From positions 2,976,001 to 3,040,000 of the forward strand of contig SPDT01000005.1 of the NCBI GenBank assembly GCA_008477525.1: DNA of 64,000 bases. Reading direction: 5' to 3'. The translations under genes were made by a program, and so were the position numbers. The notes beneath the pieces were generated by a model. It saw nothing but the letters and a program-made list of their open reading frames with translations. It had not been told where the DNA came from and made no database searches. Source of the stretch: Hypomyces perniciosus. Lineage: Eukaryota; Ascomycota; Sordariomycetes; Hypocreales; Hypocreaceae. Position 1 is the first letter of the stretch; the number at the start of each line of letters is the position of its first letter. Shown here piece by piece: positions 21,226 through 33,448 of the stretch.

Positions 21226-22175
21226 ATGGTCCTCAAGTCTCTCTTCCTTACTGGCGTCATGGCCACCGCGGCCATGGCAGCCACCCTTGGAACTAGTGTT
21301 CCTATCCGTTCTTGCGGTGCCCCCAAGCCAAGCCAGGAGCATATGGCACTTTCCAAGGCATTCGCTGAAAAGGAGGCAAATGAGTTCTCGATCATGGCCA
21401 CTAACAACATCAACGTCAATGTGTATTTCCACGTTGTTACCACATCCACCACATCCAAGGGGTACCTGAGTGTAAGTCTGATGTTGGATACAAAGTCCAA
21501 GATAATAGTACTAAACCCATTCCAGGATGCCGTTTTACAAAGCCAGCTGAAGGTTCTGAACGATAACTATGCCCCCAGCGGCATCTCATTCACCCTGAAG
21601 GGCATCGACAGGACTGTCAACTCCAACTGGGCTAATGACCAGAGTGAGATGACCATGAAGAAGGCTCTGCGCAAGGGCACCTACAGCGACCTCAACGTCT
21701 ACTTCATGAACCAGCTTCAGGATAACGCTCTTGGCTACTGCTACTTCCCTCTCATGACCTCTGCTGGGTCTACGGACTTCATCAAGGATGGTTGCTCCAT
21801 CCTGTACAGCACCGTTCCTGGTGGCTCTCTGACCGGTTTCAACGAGGGCAAGACGACCACCCACGAGGTCGGTCACTGGTTCGGTCTGTACCACACCTTC
21901 CAGGGTGGCTGCAATGGCAGCGGTGACTTCGTCGATGACACTCCTCCTGAGGCCACCGCGGCTTCTGGATGCCCTGTTGGTCGCCACACTTGCACCAAAC
22001 AGCCCCTTGACGACCCCATTCACAACTTCATGGACTACTCCGCTGAGTAAGTTGCCCTTCAATGCGAATGAGACAGGCTTGGTTTATCTAACATGACTTT
22101 AGCTCTTGCATGAACGAATTCACTCCCGGCCAGACGAGGCGCATGGTCAGCTTCTGGAGCCAGTACCGTGGTTAA
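21226..22175 (+). CDS. Secreted M43-type (pappalysin-like) zinc metalloprotease
   Basis: Three exons: 21226-21471, 21526-22046 and 22103-22175, giving 279 residues. A signal peptide is clear (MVLKSLFLTGVMATAAMA). The zinc site HEVGHWFGLYH (His195, Glu196, His199, His205) fits HExxHxxGxxH, and NFMDYS is the Met-turn. Conserved cysteines (GGCNGSGDFVDDTP, SGCPVGRHTC, DSCMNEFTPGQ) and the C-terminal TRRMVSFWSQYR identify the fungal extracellular metalloprotease family, often called MEP1. It acts outside the cell on protein substrates. Intron 1 is exactly 54 nt with no in-frame stop, so retention would add 18 residues. Intron 2 splits the GA|C codon just after the Met-turn. In pathogens and saprobes this family aids nutrient acquisition; the role in this organism is unknown. 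Confidence 0.93.
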
Positions 22176-23582
22176 ATGTTTGAATGATAAGCTGGGAAGA
22201 GGTTGGGAAATTTTAAATAAGGCGAGTTGAGTTTGGCATTGTATCCAGGGTAAGCGAAGCATGATTGGGATGGTTACTTGGTGATCCCGGGCAATTCTTA
22301 ACTGAACATATTTCTTAAATACTGCATATGATTTGGAGTTGAATATACTTTTCTCTTTTGTTTTACAGTGTAGAGTTGCAGTTAATTTTGAAAGTGTGAT
22401 ATGAAATATCATTGATCCGATCTATCCGTTGTTGCCAAGGAAGTTGGTACAATGCCCTTAAAGTGGCTGTCAGGTATGAGAAAGACTGAGTCCTTAATGG
22501 TTCGTGAGACCGGTAAAATGTAAAGACTTGGACATATCAAGATAGGAATGTGAAATGCTATCGATCGCCTTCGTACGGAAGTCACGGAAATGACCCAGGG
22601 GGTCAAGGATTGTATTTTTGGAAACAAACCCAAGTGAGACATACTGGAGGCAAAGAAGCTGGGGGATATGGTGACCGCATTGGAAACGCTCTCTTCCCCG
22701 CGAACTGAAATGTGCAATCCGGTCATATTGATGGGCTTCTTGTCAGGCAATAATTATCACAGTAGGAAGTAAGCCAGAGAATCATTATCTCGAGGTTCCA
22801 GAGCTACATTATTATAGTAGGCCAAGCATGAAAAGTCACCTGACGGGGCTACTGGTATGTACTGTACTAGGAGCTCTCGCGTCAAGGTAAACACGGTATA
22901 TGTCACGCCTGTCACTGCGCAGCATTGAAAAGCAGCATTTTCTGCTGGTGACCGTGACCACCAAGTAGAATTCAATATTAGGCAGCCTCATTTTAGCCGT
23001 CTCCAATCGTCAATGGCTCTCAATTACGTGTACATCGTCACATGGAGCTTGCCTGGACGGAACATTCACTCGATGACGTTGCACGTGCCGCTGGAGCCAC
23101 TGGAACGGAACTTCATTAATCCCGCGCGGTGCAATTGGCTCACTCACCTTCCCACTCTCCACGTAACCAGCCCGTTAGCTAGAGCCCAGGTCGCGAAGGG
23201 AACAGATAGCCTAGAAAGTGACCTTCTCTGCCTTCTCCTGAAACCTCACCAAACATACTCCCCCCTCTCTATCATCACCAACCCGCGACGACAGCGTCAA
23301 CGCCGCATCCAGCAGGCCACGGACGCGACACGCCTGTCACCCCTTTCCTCTTCGTTCAATCCTTTTGCCTGTCGTATTCTTTTCGCCGGTGCTTCCAGCT
23401 GCGGTGCCGCACGGCGCATGGAAGCTGCCGACGACGTCTCCTTACGTCGCCCGAGCCTAATCTCAGCTCCACCAACTATTCACCAGGACTTCGTCAGCTG
23501 CGACGTTCCCGCTTGTCGTCTGCCCTAGGAGTGCCGAGTTGCTAGCGGTCCGTATTACCTGATATTCGGCTACAGAGGCGCC
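22176..23582. other. Intergenic region upstream of clathrin heavy chain
   Basis: About 1.4 kb. Contains the protease 3' flank and a C-rich presumed 5' leader of the clathrin gene (about 23220-23582). No recognised gene; open frames of 70-171 codons lack family motifs. Confidence 0.45.
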
Positions 23583-26500
23583 ATGGCGCCCTTACCCATC
23601 AAATTCCAGGAGCTGGTCCAGCTCAGCAGCCTGGGCGTGGACACGCAATCCATCGGATTTAACTCCTGCGTAAGTCGCCCCCTCGCTTGGCGCTTCAATG
23701 TCTATGCTGGATGCCCAACTGACACAATGCCGTGAATCATACAGACACTCGAGTCAGATTCCTTCGTCTGCATCCGAGAAAAGAAGAACGAGGCTGCCCA
23801 ACCCGAAGTCGTCATTGTCGAGCTCAAGAATGGCAACCATGTTACACGGAGGCCCATCAAGGCCGATAGTGCTGTTATGCACTGGAACAGACAGGTCATC
23901 GCGCTGAAAGCCCAATCGCGGACGCTGCAGATTTTCGATCTGGAGCAGAAAAAGAAGCTCAAGTCATGCACGATGAATGAGGATGTCCAGTTCTGGAAGT
24001 GGATCAGCGAGTCGACCCTGGGTCTTGTTACGACCAACAGTGTATATCATTGGGACGTCTACGACGCAGCGCAGGATGCGCCTGTCAAGGTCTTCGAGCG
24101 CAATGCCAACTTGAACGTGCGTCGTCTAACCCACCGTGATCACATTGCGCAATACTAATGGTAGAGCAGGGCTGTCAAATCATCAACTACCGAGTTAACA
24201 GCGATGGAAAGTGGATGGTTGTTGTTGGTATTTCCTCCCAGCAGGGCCGTGTCGTTGGCGCAATGCAGCTCTACTCCAAGGACCGAGGCATTAGCCAGGC
24301 TATCGAAGGTCATGCTGCCGGCTTCGGCAACTTGAGACTGGAGGGTGCCCCCCAGGACACCAAGATTTTTAGCTTTGCTGTTCGAAGCGCAACTGGCGCC
24401 AAGCTCCACATCGTCGAGGTCGATCACCCTGAGTCGAATCCAGTCTTTCAGAAGAAGGCTGTCGACATATTTTTCCCCGCCGAAGCAACGAATGATTTCC
24501 CCGTGGCGCTCCAGGTTTCACAAAAGTACGGCGTCATCTTCATGGTCACCAAGTACGGTTTCATTCACCTGTATGATCTCGAGACCGGCTCGTCCATTTT
24601 CATAAATCGTATTTCAAGCGAGACTATCTTCACAACCTGCCCCGATACCGAGTCAGCAGGTCTCGTTGGTATCAACCGGAAAGGCCAAGTCCTGTTCGTT
24701 ACAATTGACGAGAGCAGCGTCATCCCTTACCTCCTGGAGAACCCCGCCAACACTGAAATTGCGATTAAGCTAGCCTCTAGAGCTGGACTGCCCGGTGCCG
24801 ACAATCTCTATGCCAAACAGTTTGATCAGCTCTTCAACAGTGGAAACTATCTGGAAGCTGCCAAAATCGCTGCTGGCTCCCCCCGGGGCTTCCTGCGAAC
24901 AGCCGAGACCATCGAGAAGTTCAAGCGACTGCCTACACAGCCAGGCCAAATGGCTATCACACTGCAGTACTTTGGTATGCTACTCGACAAGGGCGCTCTG
25001 AACAGGCACGAGACGATTGAGCTCGCCCAGCCTGTTCTTCAGCAGAACAGGAAGCATCTTCTGGAGAAGTGGTTGAAGGATGGCAAGCTGGATTGCTCTG
25101 AACAGCTCGGTGATATGGTCCGGCCATATGACGTGAACATGGCGCTCACTATTTATCTGAAGGCCAATGTACCCCACAAAGTTGTGGCCGGTTTCGCTGA
25201 GACTGGACAATTCGACAAGATCCTTCCTTATTCCGCCCAAGCTGGATACCAGCCTGACTATATCCAGCTTCTTCAACATATCATCCGTGTCAATCCTGAG
25301 AAGGGATCTGAATTTGCTACTGCTCTTGCTAACAATGAGCAAGGTCCTTTGGTTGACTTTGAGCGGGTCTGTGACATCTTCCAGTCTCAAGGTATGATCC
25401 AGCAGGCTACCGCCTTCTTGCTTGATGCCCTCAAGGAGAACAAGCCGGAGCATGCCCGCCTCCAGACACGTCTTCTGGAGATGAACCTGATGCACGCCCC
25501 TCAGGTTGCAGAGGCCATCCTCGGCAACGACATGTTCACGTATTTTGACAAGGGTCGAATTGCACAATTGTGTGAACAAGCTGGACTGGCTCAGAAGGCC
25601 TTGGAGTTGTACGAGGATCCTGAGGCCATCAAGCGTGTCATTGTCAACATCCCCGGTAGCCCCAATTTCAACCCTGAATGGTTGACAGGTTTCTTTGGCA
25701 AACTGTCCGTGGAGCAGTCTCTCGACAGTCTTGATGCCATGATGAAGCACAACATTCGCCAGAACTTGCAGTCCGTGGTCAACATTGCCACCAAATACTC
25801 AGAGCTTCTCGGCGCTGTCCGCCTGATCGATCTATTCGAGAAGTACAAGACTGCGGAGGGTCTGTTCTACTATCTTGGTAGCATTGTCAACCTTTCGGAT
25901 GATCCTGATGTGAACTTCAAGTACATCGAGGCTGCCACCAAGATGGGTCAGTTCAACGAAGTTGAGCGTATCTGCCGTGACAGCAATCATTATAATCCCG
26001 AGAAGGTGAAGAACTTCTTGAAGGAGGCCAAGTTGCCCGAGCAGCTGCCTCTTATCATTGTGTGTGACCGATTCAACTTTGTGCACGATTTGATCTTGTT
26101 CCTCTACCAGAACCAGCAGTTCCAGGCCATTGAGGCATATGTCCAACGGGTCAACCCAGCCCGAACCCCGGCCGTCATTGGAGGTCTGCTTGATGTCGAT
26201 TGTGAAGAGAGCATTATTCGACAACTTCTGAGCACTGTCAATGCTGAACAGATCAACATCGATGAGCTGGTTTCTGAGGTTGAGTCCCGGAACCGCCTGA
26301 AGCTTCTGCTTCCCTTCCTTGAGGCCACGCTGCAATCTGGTAACCAGCAGCAAGCTGTCTTCAACGCTCTGGCCAAGATCTACATTGACTCAAACAACAA
26401 CCCAGAGAAGTTCCTCAAGGACAACAATCAATATGATACCCTCGTTGTCGGTAAATACTGTGAGAAGCGTGATCCTAACCTGGCCTACATTGCCTACTCC

Positions 26501-28807
26501 AAGGGCCAGAATGACCTTGAGCTCGTCAACATCACCAACGAGAACTCCATGTACAGAGCGCAGGCACGATACTTGCTGGAGAGAGAGGATGCTGAGCTTT
26601 GGCGGTTCGTTTTGAGCGAGAACAATATTCATCGCCGGTCAGTTATTGACCAGGTGACCGCTACGGCCGTCCCTGAAGCTACAGACCCTGCGAAGGTCTC
26701 TGTTGCCGTTGCCTCCTTCTTGGAGAATGACTTACCCTTGGAGCTTATTGAGCTCTTGGAGAAGATTGTTCTTGAGCCATCTCCCTTTAGTGACAACCAG
26801 AATCTACAGAATCTGCTCTTGTTCACTGCTGCCAAGGCCGATAAGGCTCGTGTGATGGACTACATCCACAAGCTCGACAACTACAACGCCGATGAAATCG
26901 CAACATCCTGTATTGACGTCGGTCTTTTCGAGGAGGCGTTTGAGATCTACAAGAAGGCTGACAACAAGTCTGCTGCCGTCAACGTGCTTGTTGAGCATGT
27001 TGTCAGCATTGACCGCGCTCAAGGATATGCCGAGGAGGTTGACCTTCCTGAGGTCTGGAGTAAGGTTGCCAAGGCTCAGCTTGATGGTCTTCGCGTTTCC
27101 GATGCCATTGACTCCTACATCAAGGCCGATGATCCACAGAACTACGCCGAAGTCATTGAGATTGCCACTCACGCAGGAAAGAATGAGGACCTGGTCAAGT
27201 ATCTCCGCATGACTCGCAAAACTCAACGTGAGCCTGTTATCGACACCGCCCTGGCCTTCTGCTACGCTCGATTAGATCAACTGTCTGAGCTTGAAGATTT
27301 CTTGCGATCCACCAACGTTGCTAACATTGAGGAGTCTGGCGACAAGGCTTATGAGGAGGGCCTGTTTGAGGCATCCAAGATCTTCTTCAGCAGCATCTCG
27401 AACTGGGCTAAGCTTGCTACTACCCTTGTCCACCTTGGTGACTACCAAGCTGCTGTTGACTGCGCTCGAAAGGCAAACAACATCAAGGTCTGGAAGCAGG
27501 TGCACGAGGCCTGCGTTGGCAAGAAAGAGTTCCGTCTGGCACAGATTTGCGGTCTGAACTTGATTGTCGATGCTGAGCAACTGCAAGAGCTTGTCAAAGA
27601 TTACGAGCATAACGGCTACTTCGATGAGCTCATTAGTCTTCTTGAGCAGGGATTGGGACTTGAGCGTGCTCACATGGGTATGTTCACAGAGTTGGGCATT
27701 GCTTTGTCCAAGTATCACCCTGAGCGTCTCATGGAACACATCAAGATCTTCTGGTCTCGCATGAACATGCCCAAGATGATCCGCGCCTGCGAGGAAGCCA
27801 ACCTGTGGCCGGAGCTTGTTTTCTGCTACTACCACTACGACGAGTTCGATAACGCTGCTCTTACCGTTATTGAGCGCCCCGAGAATTCATGGGATCACCA
27901 ACAGTTCAAGGAGATTGTCGTCAAGGTTGCCAACCTGGAGATCTACTACCGAGCTATCAAGTTCTACGTTGAGCAGCATCCCTCACTGCTTACTGATCTC
28001 TTGGCTGCTCTCACGTCTCGCATCGATGTCAACCGTGTCGTCAAGATGTTCCAGAAGAACGACAGTTTGCCACTGATCAAGCCATTCCTGCTTAATGTAC
28101 AAACCCAAAACAAGCGGGTTGTTAACGAGGCTGTCAACGATCTGCTTATCGAGGAGGAAGACTACAAGACCCTGCGTGACTCAGTCCAAAACTACGACAA
28201 CTATGATGCTGTTGAGTTGGCCGGCCGTCTGGAGAAGCATGAGCTCATCTTCTTCCGCCAGATTGCAGCCAGTATCTACCGCAAGAACAAGCGTTGGGAG
28301 AAGTCAATTGCCCTGTCAAAACAGGACAAGCTCTACAGAGACGCCATCGAGACAGCAGCCTTGTCGAGCAAGACCGACATCGTCAATGATCTTCTCAGAT
28401 ACGTAAGTTGCATAATCGATGCTGTTAACTGTCATATGTTACTAACATTTCTCTAGTTTGTTGATATTGGCCATCGCGAGTGCTACACTGGCATGCTCTA
28501 TGCCTGCAATGAGCTTATCCGACCTGACCTCGTCCTCGAGTTGTCATGGCGTCACGGCCTTCATGACTTCACTATGCCCTATATGATCAACATGCTTGCG
28601 CAACAAACAAAGGAGATTTCTCTGCTGAAAGCCGACAACGAGGCCCGTAAGGCCAAGGAGAAGGAGCACGAGAAGACTGAGGACAACACCCCCATCCTCG
28701 GTGGCGCTCGGCTTATGATTACTGCCGCACCTGGCGGCAGCACCTCGCCAGTACCTTTCGGTCAGGCCAACGGTTTTGCACCACAGCCCACCGGCTACGG
28801 TTACTAG
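23583..28807 (+). CDS. CHC1: Clathrin heavy chain
   Basis: Four exons: 23583-23669, 23745-24116, 24170-28402 and 28457-28807, giving 1680 residues. The protein forms the legs of the clathrin triskelion coating vesicles at the trans-Golgi and plasma membrane. The N-terminal beta-propeller starts MAPLPIKFQELVQLSSLGVD and continues through GCQIINYRVNSDGKWMVVVG. The long exon 3 encodes the linker and the repeated alpha-helical CHCR repeats of the leg. The C-terminus carries the trimerisation region (YTGMLYACNELIRPDLVLEL) and a short Gly/Pro-rich tail. Length is normal for the family. Exon 2 to 3 uses the CAG at 24169, which joins NANLN to GCQIINYR in frame. Strong codon bias creates several long antisense shadow frames. 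Single-copy housekeeping gene; call is secure. Confidence 0.98.
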
Positions 28808-29579
28808 ATGCAGGTACCAGTGTGGTGCTGGGTCGGGGCACCAATTGTGTCAAACCCAACATCTAATGCACTCTCACTTAGTGGCTTGGTAATGACTGCA
28901 GAGCAGCCCCCTTGTCCTCGAGTGTAGCGGGAGGCGAGTTGGGAATTGCATGATGATCTGTAAACATAGTTTTCTCCCTCTGCAAGAGGCATAGGTGTAG
29001 AGATGAAGGTTCATCCTTCTGGGGAGAGGGTGAGCCTCGGCTCGGGATCTGATGAGACCCGGGCTCTATTTTTTACCCCATTACAGGTAGAATTGAGGAA
29101 AACGTCTTCGGATTTGGTGAGATGGTGCGGGTGTATGGAATTTTCAGAGCAGTGTACGTATATGACAGGCAATCAATTTTGATTTTAATACCTTTGAGGG
29201 CTTCAAAGTGAATCTGAGGTGATGGTGATTGCTAGAAAGATTTGATGAGAAGATAATATTGTTTTCCAAGTAATAAGCTGCAAGACGCTCAGGAGTCGGC
29301 ATGTATCACCCCAAATGTACGCGGAACTTGTATCATAACGAACCCCTATTACGGAGTACACATGTCATGTATCGCTGTTGTGTCATGCAAAATACCTGCA
29401 AAGCATGATCATACTTCCATCAATGTCGTGGTCCCTCCAGTTGCAACACACCATTAACCATGGTATTACTTGTACCAATTCCCGCAAAAGTTTACATATA
29501 CAAAACCCCGATTTCAGACCCAACTCACACGCTTAGTTAATTCTTGTATGCCCAAACTATGAAACCGGTTCTCTATAAT
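28808..29579. other. Convergent intergenic region
   Basis: 3' flanks of clathrin heavy chain (+) and dipeptidyl aminopeptidase (-). One TACGGAGTA motif at 29350-29358. No gene was recognised. Confidence 0.5.
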
Positions 29580-32394
29580 TTACTTCTTCTTCTTGTTGTT
29601 GTTAGGTTTGGGGTCGGTGATCTTGAGCCACTCGCCGTTGAAGGCATTGATGAGCCAGTTGTTGAGTTCTGCCAGAAAAGAACAGAGTGTTAGCAAGCCT
29701 CCAGAGGACAGGGAGATTAAAAAAGCAAAGGAGAGATGACGTACTATCGTAGACAATGCGAGAGGCGGAGTGGAAGCGTATGCTATGGTCGCTATCAGGG
29801 AAAACGTGAACGTCATAATTCTCCACGCCGGCTAGGTCGAGGTTATCGAGCAGGGTGAGCGAGTTCTGGAAGTGTACGTTGTCGTCGGCGACGCCATGCA
29901 TCAGCAGGAAGCGCTTGTTCTGGCCGAGGGCCGTGGCATTGGCGATTCTGGAGGCGTCATAGCCCTGGGCGTTGTCCTGTGGAGTACGCATGTAACGCTC
30001 AGTGTAGATGCTATCGTAGTATCGCCAGTCGGTGACAGGGGCGACGGCCATGCCGTAGGAGAAGGTTTGGCCGGCATCCTGTTCGAGGGTCTTGAGCGTG
30101 GCGAAACCGCCGTAAGACCATCCCCAGATGGCGAGACGGGTCGGGTCGACGTAGTCGAGAGAGGCAAAGTGGCGAGCAGCTGCAATATGGTCATGCGACT
30201 CAAGAAGGCCGAGTTGGGAGCGGACTAAGACGCGATGCTTGCGGCCGAGGAAACCGGTGCCTCGAGGGTCGACGGTGACGACGAGGTAGCCCAAGTTAGA
30301 CGCGATGTAGGCTTGGAAGTCGACAGCGAATCTCTTTGTGACACTCTGAGAGCCAGGTCCGGAGTACTGCTGGAACAGAACGGGATACTTCTTCTTGGGA
30401 TCAAAATGTGGCGGGCGACGCTCAAGGTAGTTGAGGGAGACGTCATCCCCAATGTCGATTGTGCCGTACTTGAGGACAGGAAGCTCATGTTTCTTGGCCC
30501 GATCGGCAAGCTCAGAATTCTCCTCGATGACATGGTTATACACCGCCTTGGTTGAAGGGGTTGAGATGACCTTCTGGAACGGAATCTTTGGGCCACGATA
30601 ACTCAGAAGAGCAAAGCCAGCGCCAGAGGAGAAAGAAGCGCCATAGTAAGCCTCGGAGGACGTATCCGTAAGGGGCTTCAGGTCAGAGCCGTCGAGCTTG
30701 ACGGAGTAGACGTGACGTTGGATGGATGACTCCTTTGTGGCGATAAAGTAGACCAGGTTGTTGGCAAGGTCAACTGCAGATGGAGCATCTTCTACCTCCC
30801 AAGAACCAGAAGTGAGCATAATAGGCTCAGAGTTGTCTAGGGGTGTGAAGTATCCGATGTGCTCGTAGCCCTCGTGGATCGTTGTGTCAACGTAGCCATC
30901 GTGTGGTCGTCCATTATTAGGATCAGCGGGGATGTAGGTCATGGTGTGTGAGATCTCAAACCACCCGCCATCTATCTTATTAACATCGATACTGTTGATA
31001 GTCTTGCCCTGGCGGGTACCGACATCAATGAGGATAACTTTGAGAATATCGCTCACGCGGTTCGTTTCCTTGACAATCACCCTGTCACCCGCCCAGAGAA
31101 GATTATTGATAATGCGATCATCATCTGCAAACTCCCCCTCGATTGTGACGGAGAAGGTGTCCCCCTTGGCAACATCGTAAAACTGGAGGTCAACAACGGG
31201 ATTGTGGGCACCGGCTTTAGGGTACTTGATCTGTTGAACTTCGGGGTAGGACTCCTCGCCTTCGGCGGGTTTGTCGCCACTCGGACGCGAGATGAAGAAT
31301 TGGATCGGATATTCTGGGACGCCAGTCTCGTTGGTGCGGAGGAACGCGAGATACTTTCCATCCTCGGACCACCATGTCGCACTGCGTCCGCTAAAGACCT
31401 CTTCCTCGTATACCCAGTCAGGGATGCCGTAGAAGTACTCTGGGCCTCCATCTTGGGTGATTTGGACAATTTTGTTCTTGCCGGTGAGGCGTCTGATATA
31501 AATGTTATTGTCCTTGGTGAACGCGACAGCATCGCTCTTGGGGCTCCAGCTTGCCAGTTGAATGCGTGCTTTCGCGTCCAGAGGAAGAAGCGGCTCGGCC
31601 GTCTGGGTCTCGACATCAAAGACGAAGTAGATGGCCGTGAACGAGTGTCGCCAAGTCTGCTTCCTGGAGACACCAATGAGGACCTTTTTGAGGTCAGGAC
31701 TGGGTTCGAGCCATTCCGGCTTGTACTGTTGACCAGCGTAGTCAAACTGCTGCGTCTTCATCAAGGTGCGTGTCTTTGCAGCTTCGGCATCAGCGCCAGC
31801 AGCAGCGGATGCCTCCCCAACAGACGCCCGGACATCCTCCACAACCAGAAAGTCCTTGCCTACGGTGTCTTGCTCCAGCAGCAGTCCATCTTCGCCATCT
31901 GGGCCGGCAATCCAGCGTATAGACCGGGACTTGGCTGACCAGAAGCCATTGAAGAGCTGATCCATTGTCACGGGTTTGCCAGAGCCGCGAGAGCTCGCAT
32001 CCGGATTGTGTTCCAAGTCGCTGGCATGCTTGTAGGAGCCTGAAGTGACGAAGACAGCAAGCGAAATAATCCATCCGGCAACGAACACGATGCCGACTAT
32101 GATGAGAATGCGACGCAGGCTCTTGTCCATCGGCTTGCGTTGGATAGCAGCGCCAGTTGTGCCCAACAACGTGCCTGTCTCAGCGTCGGCCTCTTCATCC
32201 TTGAGCGGATCATCAGCGTAGATGTCGGTGTATCCATTCCTCTGTTTCCCCTTTCCTACGACCCTTGTCTTTTCCATTTCCTCGTGAATTCGGTCGAAGA
32301 CGATGCTCGTTGTCGATACGGAGGAGAGCGAGTCGGTGGAAGGGCGTGGAGAGCGGCCATCCGCATCCGCATCATCAGTGTATGGTGACGCCAT
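29580..32394 (-). CDS. dapB: Dipeptidyl aminopeptidase, type II membrane (DapB/Ste13-like, S9B)
   Basis: Two exons on the minus strand: 32394-29745 and 29668-29580, giving 912 residues. An acidic, Ser/Thr-rich cytoplasmic tail of about 95 residues is followed by one transmembrane anchor, [20 protein letters not shown]. The lumenal part has the eight-bladed propeller with [12 protein letters not shown], the double-Glu that binds the substrate amino terminus. The alpha/beta-hydrolase domain follows, with nucleophile Ser at about residue 760 in [11 protein letters not shown], then Asp in [10 protein letters not shown] and His in DSDHSIRFH. It removes X-Pro/X-Ala dipeptides in the vacuole or late Golgi. 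The 76-nt intron lies 30 codons from the end; splicing replaces a nonsense tail by [18 protein letters not shown] and a lysine-rich end. Membrane anchoring separates it from the secreted DPP4 paralogue. Confidence 0.94.
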
Positions 32395-32931
32395 GATGGA
32401 TCGTGTGTGAGCTCTCGTCTCGTTATAGCCAGATTGGAGGGCGACAATGAACTATCTGCGCATGGTGGATGAAGGCGGCAGCGGCTCAGGCCAGACAGCT
32501 CTTGTAACCAGCCTGGAGCTGAAGAGGGCGAGCAATTGAGGCTGTTGTGATTACGAGTACTGTCTCGGATGTGCCTGGAGTACGAAGTAAGCCCGAGCCT
32601 GTTTGCTTTGTTAATGGCACCATTACAACGCGGCATATCGACATAGCGGGGCGGTGATGTAAGCACATACGAAGTACAAACCGTGCATAAATAAACCACC
32701 CTCGAATTTGGTTTCAGAACATTTACATTTGCTATCAAATCATTGAATTAGAACGCGATGATTGGTTTGGTGGTATCGTTTGCCTATCCTCCTACTGCAG
32801 GAATATCTCCGAGTGGGGGGTTTCCCCAATCCTCCACTAACTCCCCCTTCTGCCTCATCATCCATCATATATCACATTGAAAAGCCCCGACTAAGTCAAT
32901 AACTATGTTTCATTAAGGACTGCTGATGCCT
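32395..32931. other. Upstream region of dipeptidyl aminopeptidase
   Basis: Promoter/leader of the aminopeptidase gene and 3' flank of the YbjQ gene. Two TACGAAGTA copies (32581 and 32668). No other gene. Confidence 0.5.
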
Positions 32932-33448
32932 TCATGCATTCTGCAACTGCGGTGGCGGTGCAACATTCTCATCAATCTTCACCACCCGACAGGCCGTTCC
33001 ATATGCAGCCGTCTGCGCAAAGCCACTGATATCTCCCGTATCAAATCTCAGACAAATAATAGCATTGCCTCCTCGTCGCTTACACTCCTCCACAACTCTG
33101 TTTATAGAGTCATTTCGGCACGAGTACAACATCGACGTGAACCACCGAAGTTCGCCGCCAGCCATGCTCTTGAGCACCATACCCAAGCTCGCCCCAATGT
33201 TGCGTGATCGAACTGTTAGGCCGTAGACTGTGCCGAGGACTTGTTCAATGCGATACCCAGGCAGGTCCATCATGGCTGGTAGTCATAAATTAGCCCACGG
33301 CAAGTGCGTGCATTGGATGTAGGGTAAACGAAGGCTTACTGGTTGTGACGACTCCATCTGTTTCTGTGAAGCAGTGTAGATCAGTGAGATGAGGCGGAAC
33401 ATTGGCAACCTCTTGCTGAGGTTGATCGCTGTCCTTGCCGAATACCAT
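32932..33448 (-). CDS. YbjQ/UPF0145 (heavy-metal-binding domain) family protein
   Basis: Two exons on the minus strand: 33448-33340 and 33275-32932, giving 150 residues. The join yields TETDGVVTTTMMDLPGYRIE, followed by QVLGTVYGLTVRSRN; these are the strands that define the YbjQ family. The rest, RGGNAIICLRFDTGDISGFA, and a typical C-terminal strand, complete the domain of about 105 residues. Bacterial members form pentamers; the historical heavy-metal-binding label is weakly supported and no function is established. The N-terminal 30 residues are a non-conserved extension. A longer frame upstream begins with a non-ATG codon, so I place the start at MVFGKDSDQ. Family sharing between bacteria and fungi is known; one intron shows it is well established in this lineage. 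Confidence 0.82.

Noticed and set aside
24158..24169. ATG at 24158 as an internal start of clathrin heavy chain
   Set aside because: It lies inside intron 2; the conserved N-terminal propeller is encoded by exons 1 and 2 upstream.
25832..27835. Several antisense frames of 140-256 codons inside clathrin heavy chain
   Set aside because: Shadows of codon bias in a conserved coding exon.
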